Positions 24,869 to 33,245 of a DNA stretch of 64,000 nucleotides are shown in pieces. The notes beneath the pieces were generated by a model. It made no database searches. It was not told the origin of the DNA and was given only the letters and a program-made list of their open reading frames with translations. The position numbers were made by a program, and so were the translations under genes. The DNA comes from Jiella sonneratiae. Lineage in GTDB: Bacteria > Pseudomonadota > Alphaproteobacteria > Rhizobiales > Rhizobiaceae. Position 1 is the first letter of the stretch; every line of letters begins with the position of its first letter. Location: positions 124,001 to 188,000 of the forward strand of contig NZ_JAFMPY010000009.1 of assembly GCF_017353515.1 (NCBI RefSeq), in the 5' to 3' direction.

Positions 24869-24905
24869 CGCGGCACGTGCTTTCGGGAAGAGCGGGAAAC
24901 TGCCG

Positions 24906-25352
24906 TCAGATCCACGGCCAGCTCAGCACGCCGGCCGCGACGACGAGATAGCGGCCGAGCTTTCCCAGACCGACGAGGAGCATGAAGAGCGCGGCATCGA
25001 CCCGCGCGATGCCGGCGACGAGCGTCAGCGCGTCGCCGGCCACCGGCACGAAGGCGAAGAGCAGTGTCCAGACGCCCCAGCGCCTGAAGAATGCCGTGAA
25101 ATGCTCGATCTCGTCTCGCTTCACGGGAAACCAACGCCGGTCCTGCCAGGCCATGAGGAAGCGCCCGCAGGCCCAGTTGACGAGCGAGCCCAGGGTGTTG
25201 CCGACCGTCGCAAGGCCGATCAGCAGCCAGGGATCGGCAGATTTCTCGATCAGGCCCGCCGCGAGCACCACCTCCGAGCCGCCCGGCAGGAAGGTGGCGG
25301 CGAGAAAGGCCGACCAGAACATCGCAGCGGCTGCGAGAAAACCATCCGTCAT
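24906..25352 (-). CDS. YqaA-family membrane protein
   Basis: A 148-residue membrane protein of the small YqaA type. AFLAATFLPGGSEVVLAAGL (15-34) is the re-entrant segment, NTLGSLVNWACGRFL the second conserved block, and FAFVPVAGDALTLVAGIARV (98-117) the third. It resembles DedA proteins but is shorter than the protein at 9554. Proposed roles are in membrane homeostasis. The stop lies 37 nt from the DUF2945 gene, with which it converges. Confidence 0.85.
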   Translation of the reverse strand: MTDGFLAAAAMFWSAFLAATFLPGGSEVVLAAGLIEKSADPWLLIGLATVGNTLGSLVNWACGRFLMAWQDRRWFPVKRDEIEHFTAFFRRWGVWTLLFAFVPVAGDALTLVAGIARVDAALFMLLVGLGKLGRYLVVAAGVLSWPWI

Positions 25353-25364
25353 GGCTTTGCTGGT

Positions 25365-25400
25365 AGAGCATGATCCATGAAAGTGGGAACCGGTTTTTGG
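25365..25400 (+). repeat. Partial copy of a short repeat known from rhizobia
   Basis: AGAGCATGATCC followed by AAAGTGGGAACCGGTTTTTGG matches, from memory, a short dispersed palindromic sequence common in intergenic DNA of Rhizobiales; here only one arm is seen. The rest of the gap 25353-25743 shows no supported gene, although the ChrA frame is open back to 25594. A shorter AGAGCATG fragment occurs at 43504. Confidence 0.5.
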
Positions 25401-25743
25401 AGAGACCACGCGCCCATGGGAAGAATGAGGAGGATGGCGACCGGCGCTCTTCCATCCCGCTCTCGCCGAGCCGGGACGATCCTTGAAGCGTGAAGCTCAG
25501 TGTCCCCGATCCTCGGGGCGGGCAGTGATGCGAGGCACGAGCGGGGTGGGAGATGAAAGCGCGGCGACCGCGTCACACGGTTGACACCGACGGGTGCGTC
25601 CATCGCCTGATGAAGGATGCCGACTGCCGCATCGACGCCGTCTCGACACGGCTTCCGACAATGCCGCCGCCTCTTGCGGCCGGCCCTGCTTCGTCGGGGC
25701 GCCGGCCCGCATTCGTCCTTCCCGACGCCCGAGGTGCCGCTCC

Positions 25744-27165
25744 ATGCAGCGCGTAACGGACGCAGCAAAAGCCGGCGTCTCCATCGCCCCTGTCGTCCCG
25801 TTCGGCGAGGCGACGCGGACCTTCGCGCGCATCGCCTGTCTCTCCTTCGGCGGTCCGGCCGGCCAGATCGCGGTGATGCATCGCATCCTCGTCGAGGAAA
25901 AGCGCTGGATCGACGAGGACCGCTTCCTGCATGCCCTGAATTTCTGCATGCTGCTGCCGGGCCCCGAGGCCCAGCAGCTCGCGACCTATTGCGGCTGGCT
26001 GCTCCACCGCGTCGCCGGCGGCCTCGTGGCGGGGCTGCTCTTCGTCCTGCCGGGATTCCTGGCGATCATGGCGCTCAGCATCGTCTATGCCGCCTATGGC
26101 GAGGTCGGCCTCGTCGCGGCGGCGCTTCTGGGGCTGAAGGCGGCGGTTCTCGCCATCGTCCTCCAGGCGGTGAGCCGCATCGGCGGCCGGGCATTGAAGA
26201 ATCGCTGGATGGTCGGCATCGCGGCGCTCGCCTTCACGGCGATCTCCGTCTTCGGCGTGCCGTTTCCGCTGATCGTCGCCTCGGCCGGCCTTCTCGGCTT
26301 CGCCAGCCGGTGGATCGGCGGTCCGGCCTTCGGCGGCAGCAAGGGCGGCGATGCCGGCCGGAGGGATGCGGCATCACGCGAGCCGAACGGCACCGTCGCG
26401 ACGCCCGCAGAAGCTTCCGGCGCTCCGCCTTGGCGATCGGCGCCGCGGGAGGGACGGTCCGCCCTGTTTGCCGCAGGCGCCTGCCTCCTCGCCTGGCTGC
26501 TGCCGGTGGCCGGGCTGCTGCTTTTCTTCGGCCGGGGCAACGTCTATGCCGAGATCGCGGTGTTCTTCTCCAAGATGGCGGTCGTCACCTTCGGCGGTGC
26601 CTACGCCGTCCTCGCCTATGTCGCGCAGGAGGCGGTCGGCACCCATGGCTGGCTCCGCCCGGGCGAAATGCTCGACGGGCTCGGCCTCGCCGAGACGACA
26701 CCCGGCCCCTTGATCATGGTGACCCAGTTCGTCGGCTACCTTGCCGCCTTCCGTGCGCCGGGCAGCCTCGATCCTTATTTGGCGGGGGCGCTCGGGGCCT
26801 GCCTCACGACATGGGTGACCTTCGCGCCGTGCTTCCTGTGGATCTTCGCCGGCGCGCCCCATGTCGAGGCCCTGCGCGGAAACCGGGCGCTTTCGGCGGC
26901 GCTCTCGGCGATCACGGCCGCCGTCGTCGGGGTCATCCTCAACCTCGCGGTCTGGTTCGCCCTACACGTCCTGTTCTCGAAGATCGGGACGGTTCACTGG
27001 GCCGGCCTGTCGCTCGCCGTGCCGGTGCCTTCGAGCCTTGAGCCGCTCGCCCTCGCCCTGTTCGGGCTGGCGGCGGCGGCGGTCTTCGTGCTCCGCTGGG
27101 GCGTCCTTTCGACGCTCGCCCTCTGCGTCGTCGCCAGCATCGGCGCTTCCGCCCTGCCGGGCTGA
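25744..27165 (+). CDS. chrA: Chromate transporter, long-chain ChrA
   Basis: A 473-residue membrane protein with two homologous CHR halves. The first half has ACLSFGGPAGQIAVMHRILV and LPGPEAQQLATYCGWLLH; the second has FGGAYAVLAYVAQEAV and TTPGPLIMVTQFVGYLAAF, each the family signature. A hydrophilic linker rich in Gly/Ala/Arg (about 195-235) separates the halves. It exports chromate at the inner membrane. The ATG at 25744 starts the conserved part. No chrB is adjacent. Confidence 0.92.
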   Translation: MQRVTDAAKAGVSIAPVVPFGEATRTFARIACLSFGGPAGQIAVMHRILVEEKRWIDEDRFLHALNFCMLLPGPEAQQLATYCGWLLHRVAGGLVAGLLFVLPGFLAIMALSIVYAAYGEVGLVAAALLGLKAAVLAIVLQAVSRIGGRALKNRWMVGIAALAFTAISVFGVPFPLIVASAGLLGFASRWIGGPAFGGSKGGDAGRRDAASREPNGTVATPAEASGAPPWRSAPREGRSALFAAGACLLAWLLPVAGLLLFFGRGNVYAEIAVFFSKMAVVTFGGAYAVLAYVAQEAVGTHGWLRPGEMLDGLGLAETTPGPLIMVTQFVGYLAAFRAPGSLDPYLAGALGACLTTWVTFAPCFLWIFAGAPHVEALRGNRALSAALSAITAAVVGVILNLAVWFALHVLFSKIGTVHWAGLSLAVPVPSSLEPLALALFGLAAAAVFVLRWGVLSTLALCVVASIGASALPG

Positions 27166-27176
27166 GCGTCGGAGCG

Positions 27177-28766
27177 TCAGAGCGGCTGGCCGCCCGCTCC
27201 GCCTGCTCCTTCGCCGGGGGTCGAGCCGGGGGTCGAGCCGGGGGCAGCCCCCGTCGGAGGCTCTGCGGCGGCATCGGGCCCCTTGATCGTCACGCCGTTG
27301 ATCTTCACCGAACCGTCGGCCGCCGTCTCGATCAGCCATTGCGTCCGGCCGTCCGGCAGCTGCTTGCCGAAGCCCTTGGCCATCGAGCCGAAGGCGAAGC
27401 CCTGCAGCGCCTGCTGGTCCTTCGCGCCGGCGTCCTGAAGCGCCTTCAGCGTCTTGTCGAGGCCGGTCGCGACGATGTCGAAGCGCGTCTGCGGCTTGTC
27501 GCCTTCGAAGGTCATCTGCCCGTCGACCGTCAGCTCGTAGTCGCGGGCGGCGAGCTTGACGTTCTCGAAGCGGAGTTCCGGCCGGTGCTTCTCGAAGGTC
27601 GCGGCGATCTCCTGGCCGACCTCGTCGGAGATCGGCTTTTCCGCCGAGAGATCGAGGCGCGAGACGAGGATGCGCGCCGGGGTCTCGAGATCGACCTTCG
27701 CCCCGACGACGTCGAAGGCCGCATCGGCCGGGATCAACGGCTTCGCCCATTCGGGGATCTGCGGGAAGTCGACGACCATGCCGCCGGCGGCGACGTGGTA
27801 GCGGTAGGTGCCGTCGGTGACGATCCCGTCGCCGGAGACCGCGACGGCGAAGCTGCCGATCTCGACCTTGCCGAAGGGGGTCTTCACCGAGAGACCGTCG
27901 AGGCTGGTGTCGCCGCTGATGCTCGCCCAGAGCGGCATCGCCTCGCCGATCATGTGCTTCATGTCGCTCTCGGCCGCCCGCAGGCTTCCGTCGGCCGAGC
28001 GACGCAGCAGGAAGGCGAGGAGATCGGCGATCTGCCGGGACCTGAAGTCCGTCGCATCCGAGGTGACGCCATAGGAGCCGGCGGTGATCGTCATGTCGAG
28101 GAGTTCGTCCGGCTTGGCCGGATCGAGCGGCATCCGCAGCGTCTCGGTCAGGCCGTTCGCCTTCTGGGTCAGCGTGTAGTCGACGTTGCCGTTCGGCCTG
28201 ACCAGTGATTTCGTCTCGAAGGTCTGCGGCCCGACCCGGGCCGAGACCGACCCGTTCGGCTGGGTCTGCGTCACGACGATCTCGTCGATCGTGCCGGTGC
28301 CCGTCAGGAAGCCGCGGATCGCCGGCGCGTAGACGCCCTCCATCCGCACGCCGTTGATGGCATAGTCGGTGTGGGTCTTCTGGCCGTTGACGACGAGATC
28401 GTAGGACATGGCGACCGCCCCGTCGGAGGTCACCTTCCAGTTGCCGTCGTCCTGCTGGCTGACGATCATCGCATAGGGGCTGAGATCGAAGTCGATGTTG
28501 CCGGCCTGCGGCAGGCCGGTCGACAGGCCGTTCTTGCCGCCGAAGACGATGCGGTAGCCGGCCGGGTCCGGCTCGATGCTCACGAGGCCGTTCTCGAAGG
28601 GCAGGGGGCCGAGATAGTCCTTGAGGGCGGCGGTCAGGGCGGCGGCGCCGAGGGCGGTTCCGGCCTTGCCGGCGGTGGCGTCGCCGGCCGCCGTTGCGGC
28701 AGGCTGCGCCGGTGCGGCGACGGGAATGAGGACGAGAAGGGCGGCGAGGGCGGTGCGCAGCTGCAT
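27177..28766 (-). CDS. Secreted or periplasmic protein, possibly DUF2125-like
   Basis: A 529-residue protein with a clear signal peptide (MQLRTALAALLVLIPVAAPA, then QPA cleavage region) and a long beta-rich body full of VDYTLTQKANG- and TYRYHVAAGGM-type strands. It may belong to DUF2125, which is common in alphaproteobacteria, but I am not certain. The C-terminus ends in a Pro/Gly/Ser tail with a duplicated GSTP unit (27216-27242 in DNA). No catalytic motif was recognised. It converges with chrA and its own start faces the membrane protein at 28903-30741. Confidence 0.8.
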   Translation of the reverse strand: MQLRTALAALLVLIPVAAPAQPAATAAGDATAGKAGTALGAAALTAALKDYLGPLPFENGLVSIEPDPAGYRIVFGGKNGLSTGLPQAGNIDFDLSPYAMIVSQQDDGNWKVTSDGAVAMSYDLVVNGQKTHTDYAINGVRMEGVYAPAIRGFLTGTGTIDEIVVTQTQPNGSVSARVGPQTFETKSLVRPNGNVDYTLTQKANGLTETLRMPLDPAKPDELLDMTITAGSYGVTSDATDFRSRQIADLLAFLLRRSADGSLRAAESDMKHMIGEAMPLWASISGDTSLDGLSVKTPFGKVEIGSFAVAVSGDGIVTDGTYRYHVAAGGMVVDFPQIPEWAKPLIPADAAFDVVGAKVDLETPARILVSRLDLSAEKPISDEVGQEIAATFEKHRPELRFENVKLAARDYELTVDGQMTFEGDKPQTRFDIVATGLDKTLKALQDAGAKDQQALQGFAFGSMAKGFGKQLPDGRTQWLIETAADGSVKINGVTIKGPDAAAEPPTGAAPGSTPGSTPGEGAGGAGGQPL

Positions 28767-28902
28767 CGTGTTCGGGTCCGGCTGGGGGTCGATCGAAGAA
28801 CCGACAGTGGAAAGCCGAGACGTCCCGGCCCTCCTTCGCCGAAATCTTGGCGAAAAACCGCGTCCGGGAAAAGACCCTTCGGTCAGGGGCCGGTGCCGGC
28901 GG

Positions 28903-30741
28903 TCACTGCCGCTGCGGCATCCCGGCGACTTTCGTGCCCGACTCGCTCCTGGCCGGTTCCGCCATGGCTGCGACGGCGGGGGAGACATAGGCGTCCCAGC
29001 AGGGCGTCAGCGCGATCTTCGCCTTCTCCTGCAGCGCCGTTTCGTAGAGGTCGCGCAGCTTGCGGTTCGCTCCCGTCACCGGACAGCGGGGATAGAGGAC
29101 GAGATCGGTCGCCCGGACCGCCGAAAGCACCGCGCCGTCGGGGTCGGGGACGGCGCGATAGGGGTCGGCGCCGATGGCGATGCCGTGCGGCGCCTGCCGG
29201 CCGAGGAGGAAGGGGAAGGGGTTGGTGAAGTTCAGGTTCATGATGGTGTCGAAGTGCACGCCGTGGGCCGCCTCGAAGGCCTTGATCGCCCCGACCGCCT
29301 CGTCCACCGTCATCAGCCAGGTGAGCTGGAAGTCCGGCGCGGTGTAGAGCGTGAAGTCCGGCAGCTCGCCGGCATCGGCGATCGCCTCGTAGGTGGCGGG
29401 GTGGGCGGCGTAGATGGCCTTCATCACCTCGGCATGGTGGATGATCTCGGAGCGCTGCGACACCTGGCCGAGCGGCCCGAGATGCTCGTTGGCGAGTTGC
29501 TGATAGTGAATCTGGCCGACGAAGGCGCGGGCCGCCCGCGAGGTGACCTCGGCGAGATAGGGCAGAGAGCTGGCGGCGATGAGGATCGCAAGGACTGCGA
29601 GCCGCCGGCCGGACAGCGCGCCGCGCCCGGTCCAGACGAAGAGCAGGGCCGGCCAGACGAAGATGAAGCCCTGGCCGCCGGTGTTCTGGGTCTCGACGAA
29701 CAGCGCGGCGAAGATCGATGCGCCCAGCCAGACGATCGGTCGGTCGACGAGGCCGGCGAGCCTCTCCCTGCTTGGAGAGCGCAGCAGGGCGGTCGCCGCG
29801 CCGAGAAGGCTCCGGCCGTCGAGGACGGCGAGCGTCAGCATGAGCAGCGCCAGCGGGCCGAAGACGCGGAAATGGATCGAGGCCGCCTGCAGGAAGCGCG
29901 GCAGGAGGCTGTCCTCGTTCATCGCGAGCAGCGCGGCGATGTCGCCGACATAGGCCGAGACGATGCCGAGCGAGACTTCGAGCACCGCGAGCACGGCGAG
30001 GAAGATCGCCGCCGTCGCGGCCGCGAGGCGAAGGTCGATCCGCCGCGCGAGCAGCGCCACGGCACAGAGCAGGCCGCCGCCGATGAAGCCGGTGACCTTG
30101 GTGAGGAACAGCGCGAGCATCGTGCCGGCGACGACGGCGAGCATGACCCGCCAGGAGCGGACGAAGAGGAGACCCGCGGCGAGGACGTAGAGGATCTCGG
30201 TGATCTGCCGGTTGTAGATGCCGAAGCCGTCGACGCTCGGGAAGGAATAATATTCGGTGACGTTGAACGGCAGCAGCTGGAAGACGAGAAACGGCAGCAG
30301 CAGGGCCAGCGCCAGTCCGCGCGAGCGCCGGTCGACCTCGGCCGCGACGAGGCCGATCAGCGGCCCGGTGACGAGGAACAGCGACCACTGCGCGACGAGC
30401 AGCGGCTGGCCGTGCGGGAACAGCCGCTCGACGAAGGCGAAGAGCCAGTAGCCGAGCGGGCCGACCGGGGTGAAGAAGTCCACCCCCGGCACCTGGCCGG
30501 TGAAGATGCGGTTGGCGGCGTCGAAGTAGATGAACAGGTCCCAGTACATCGCGCCGATCGGCACGGTGAGGGGGAGGACCAGGAGGAAGACGAGGATCGC
30601 CGCGATGACGCAAAGGATCAGCGGCGGCGAGGCGAGGGCCGCGAGGGATCCGAGAGGATGGGATTGTCTTGCCGTCGAGGTGAGCGTCACGATGAACGGT
30701 CCCGCGTTGCGATTTCCGGCCGCATCATGCCGCAGCGGCAT
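28903..30741 (-). CDS. Polytopic membrane protein, GT-C glycosyltransferase-like
   Basis: A protein of 612 residues from the ATG at 30741; a GTG at 30690 is an equally possible start, and neither has a good ribosome site. About ten hydrophobic segments are followed by a C-terminal soluble domain of about 170 residues. After the first segment comes MYWDLFIYFDAANRIFTGQV and DFFTPVGPLGYWLFA, an acidic first loop typical of GT-C lipid-linked sugar transferases. No family could be named. It is separate from the glycan cluster at 1-7.6 kb. Confidence 0.75.
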   Translation of the reverse strand: MPLRHDAAGNRNAGPFIVTLTSTARQSHPLGSLAALASPPLILCVIAAILVFLLVLPLTVPIGAMYWDLFIYFDAANRIFTGQVPGVDFFTPVGPLGYWLFAFVERLFPHGQPLLVAQWSLFLVTGPLIGLVAAEVDRRSRGLALALLLPFLVFQLLPFNVTEYYSFPSVDGFGIYNRQITEILYVLAAGLLFVRSWRVMLAVVAGTMLALFLTKVTGFIGGGLLCAVALLARRIDLRLAAATAAIFLAVLAVLEVSLGIVSAYVGDIAALLAMNEDSLLPRFLQAASIHFRVFGPLALLMLTLAVLDGRSLLGAATALLRSPSRERLAGLVDRPIVWLGASIFAALFVETQNTGGQGFIFVWPALLFVWTGRGALSGRRLAVLAILIAASSLPYLAEVTSRAARAFVGQIHYQQLANEHLGPLGQVSQRSEIIHHAEVMKAIYAAHPATYEAIADAGELPDFTLYTAPDFQLTWLMTVDEAVGAIKAFEAAHGVHFDTIMNLNFTNPFPFLLGRQAPHGIAIGADPYRAVPDPDGAVLSAVRATDLVLYPRCPVTGANRKLRDLYETALQEKAKIALTPCWDAYVSPAVAAMAEPARSESGTKVAGMPQRQ

Positions 30742-30990
30742 TAAGAAAGGCTGAGGATTGCCGGTCAAATCCCGTGCGGGCCCCGTGCCTTGCGGCGGGC
30801 GCGAGCGACACGGGCGGCCTGTGACGGCTTTGTGAATTGCGCCGCCGGTGCGTCGGCGTAGCGTATTGCGATGCACAAGCGGCGGCGCAACCTGGCGGGG
30901 CGTGACGGCGGGCGATCGGGCTGCGGCCCGGCCGGCGCGGCAGCCTGCGGCCGGCAGGGGCGACCGGAGATCGCGTCCGGGAAGGTCGCG

Positions 30991-31887
30991 ATGGGGCCGG
31001 TGTCGGCGATCGGCCCGGCGCTGCTGGCCATCGGTCTTTCCTTCGCAATGGTGCTTTCGCCGCTTCCGGCCGCGGCGCTCGACCGCGGCCTGTCGGATTT
31101 CGGCGCCGGCAGCCGGGCGCCGTCGGACGGCGAGCCGGTCGACGTCGAGCTCGTCCTGGCGGTCGACGTCTCCTGGTCGATGGATCAGGGCGAGCAGGAG
31201 ATCCAGCGCGACGGCTATGCCGCGGCCTTCCGCGATCCCAAGGTGCAGGAGGCGATCCTCGACGGCGTCCACGGCCGCGTGGCGGTCACCTATGTCGAAT
31301 GGGCCGGCGTCGCGTCGCAGACGATCGTCGTTCCCTGGACGCTGATCGATTCCAAGGCGGCGGCCGATTCCTTCGCCTACAAGCTCGCCACCGAACTCCC
31401 CGACCGCGAGCGCCGGACGTCGATCTCGGCCGCCATCGACCGCATCGCGCCGATGTTTGCGGGCAACGGCTTCGACGGTCTGCGCCGGGTCATCGACATT
31501 TCCGGTGACGGGCCGAACAACCAGGGCCGGATGGTCACGGTCGCCCGCGACGAGGCGGTCGCCAAGGGCATCACCATCAACGGCCTGCCGCTGATGACCT
31601 CCGACATGGGCTTTTCCTGGGGGTCGATCGCCCATCTCGACCGCTATTATTCCGACTGCGTCATCGGCGGCCCCGGCGCCTTCGTGATCCCGGTGAACGA
31701 CTGGTCGCAGTTTCCCGAAGCGGTGCGGCGCAAGCTGATCCTGGAACTCGCCGGCGGCTGGCCGGTCGGGCGCGGCGGCGGCGGTGGCGCCGTCGTGAAG
31801 GTGCAGGACGTGCCTCCGGCCGACTGCCTCGTCGGCGAGAACATGTGGATGGAGCGCCAGCAGCGCTGGATGGACGACAGCCGATAG
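30991..31887 (+). CDS. DUF1194 von Willebrand factor A-like exported protein
   Basis: A 298-residue protein from the ATG at 30991, which gives a signal peptide (ALLAIGLSFAMVLSPLPAAA); the open frame starts at 30871. VELVLAVDVSWSMDQGEQE contains the DxSxS metal-ion-dependent adhesion site, and RRVIDISGDGPNNQGR and GINGLPL-type strands follow as in DUF1194 proteins. It ends in CLVGENMWMERQQRW. The role is unknown; vWA domains mediate protein contacts. It is divergent from the GT-C-like gene. Confidence 0.85.
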   Translation: MGPVSAIGPALLAIGLSFAMVLSPLPAAALDRGLSDFGAGSRAPSDGEPVDVELVLAVDVSWSMDQGEQEIQRDGYAAAFRDPKVQEAILDGVHGRVAVTYVEWAGVASQTIVVPWTLIDSKAAADSFAYKLATELPDRERRTSISAAIDRIAPMFAGNGFDGLRRVIDISGDGPNNQGRMVTVARDEAVAKGITINGLPLMTSDMGFSWGSIAHLDRYYSDCVIGGPGAFVIPVNDWSQFPEAVRRKLILELAGGWPVGRGGGGGAVVKVQDVPPADCLVGENMWMERQQRWMDDSR

Positions 31888-32020
31888 GCGCCGGGTTGCG
31901 CGACGGCGCTGGGCGCGATTTCTCGCAGTGCCGGACGTCAGGGTTTTTGAGCCGCTGCGCCGGCTTCGCTCGTCGGCCTGCTGCCGGCGGAACGGCGGCG
32001 GTTCGGCCGGGCCGGGTGCA

Positions 32021-33073
32021 TCAGGCGGCGGAGACGGCCTTCTTCAGCCGCCCGGCGCGCTCCTGCTGCGGCGTGCGGTCGTAGAGTTCGCGGTAGCACT
32101 TGGCGAAATGCGACGCGGAGACGAAGCCGCAGGCGATCGCGATCTCGACGATCGGCAGCTGCGACTGGCGCAGGAGATGGCGGGCCCGGTCGAGCCGCAT
32201 CTCGAGATAGTAGCGGGCCGGCGAAAGCCCCATCTCCCGTTCGAACAGCCGCTCCACCTGACGCCGCGACAGGCCGACATGGTCGGCGATCTCGGCGAGC
32301 GAGAGCGGGTCGGCGAGATTGGACTCCATGATCTCGATCGCCCGCACCACTTTGGCATGCTGGACGCCGAGGCGCGCCGTCAGCGGCACCCGCTGGCGGT
32401 CGTGCGGCGCCCGCACCCGGTCGGTGATCGCCTGTTCGCAGACCCTGTTCACCACCCCGTCGCCGAGATCCTCACGGATCAGCGTCAGCATCATGTCGAG
32501 AGCGGCCGTCCCCCCGGCGCAGGTGTAGAGATTGTGGTCGATTTCGAAGAGGTCGGCATAGACCTCCGCCAGCGGAAAGGCTTCGGCGAAGCCCGCGAGA
32601 TTCTCCCAGTGGATGGCGCATTTTCGCCCGGACAGGAGGCCGGCCCGGGCGAGCAGCCAGGCGCCGGTGCAAAGGCCGCCGACCGAGACGCCGCGCTGGT
32701 GCGCCTCCCGCAGATAGGAGAAGACCTGCCGGTCGCCGAACTCCTCGACCGCGATGCCGGAGCAGGCGAAGATCATCGAGGGCCGGCCGTTCGAGACGAG
32801 CAGGCGCCGCTCCTCCTCGACGCTCGCGGAGACCGAGCAGGCGACGCCGTTCGAGGCCTCGACGCTTCCGCCGTCGGGGGAGGCGAGGCGCCAGCGATAG
32901 GTCTCGCGCCCGACGATGCGGTTGGCGATCCGCAGCGGCTCGACCGCATTGGCAAACGCGATCATCGAGAAATTCGGCACGAGCAGGAACACGATCGTGC
33001 GCCGCGGCTGATCCGCGGCGGCGCCGACCATGACGGTGCCGAGCCCCGTCCCCGATTCGTCAACAGTGTCCAT
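32021..33073 (-). CDS. GlxA-type AraC-family transcriptional regulator
   Basis: A 350-residue regulator with an N-terminal DJ-1/PfpI-like domain (FLLVPNFSMIAFANAVEPLR, 29-48; GLCTGAWLLARAGLL with the nucleophile-elbow cysteine near residue 134) and a C-terminal AraC double helix-turn-helix (LAEIADHVGLSRRQVERLFE and IVEIAIACGFVSASHFAKCY). The group includes GbdR, CdhR and ArgR-type regulators of amine and amino-acid catabolism. No catabolic genes adjoin, so the effector cannot be predicted. The 133-nt gap to the DUF1194 gene holds nothing recognised. Confidence 0.9.
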   Translation of the reverse strand: MDTVDESGTGLGTVMVGAAADQPRRTIVFLLVPNFSMIAFANAVEPLRIANRIVGRETYRWRLASPDGGSVEASNGVACSVSASVEEERRLLVSNGRPSMIFACSGIAVEEFGDRQVFSYLREAHQRGVSVGGLCTGAWLLARAGLLSGRKCAIHWENLAGFAEAFPLAEVYADLFEIDHNLYTCAGGTAALDMMLTLIREDLGDGVVNRVCEQAITDRVRAPHDRQRVPLTARLGVQHAKVVRAIEIMESNLADPLSLAEIADHVGLSRRQVERLFEREMGLSPARYYLEMRLDRARHLLRQSQLPIVEIAIACGFVSASHFAKCYRELYDRTPQQERAGRLKKAVSAA

Positions 33074-33245
33074 CGAAAGCCATCGTCGAACGAAATCGCG
33101 TCATTTCGTCGGCATTGCACGACCGGAGGGTGACGAATTTTCGTCGATCCGGCAACGCCCTGGCCGCAACGCCGCCGGCTTCGCCGAGGCGGGCGCTCCC
33201 GCCGGCCGCTCGTTCGGCCGCTGTTCGTCCGGCCCTGGCTCGGGC

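Noticed and set aside
22201-24951. Plus-strand open frame of 916 codons
   Set aside because: It is an out-of-frame shadow of glcF and an antisense shadow of topoisomerase IB.
27216-27242. GC-rich direct repeat at the end of the exported protein as a mobile element
   Set aside because: It only encodes a duplicated GSTP unit in a flexible tail; no transposase or target duplication is present.
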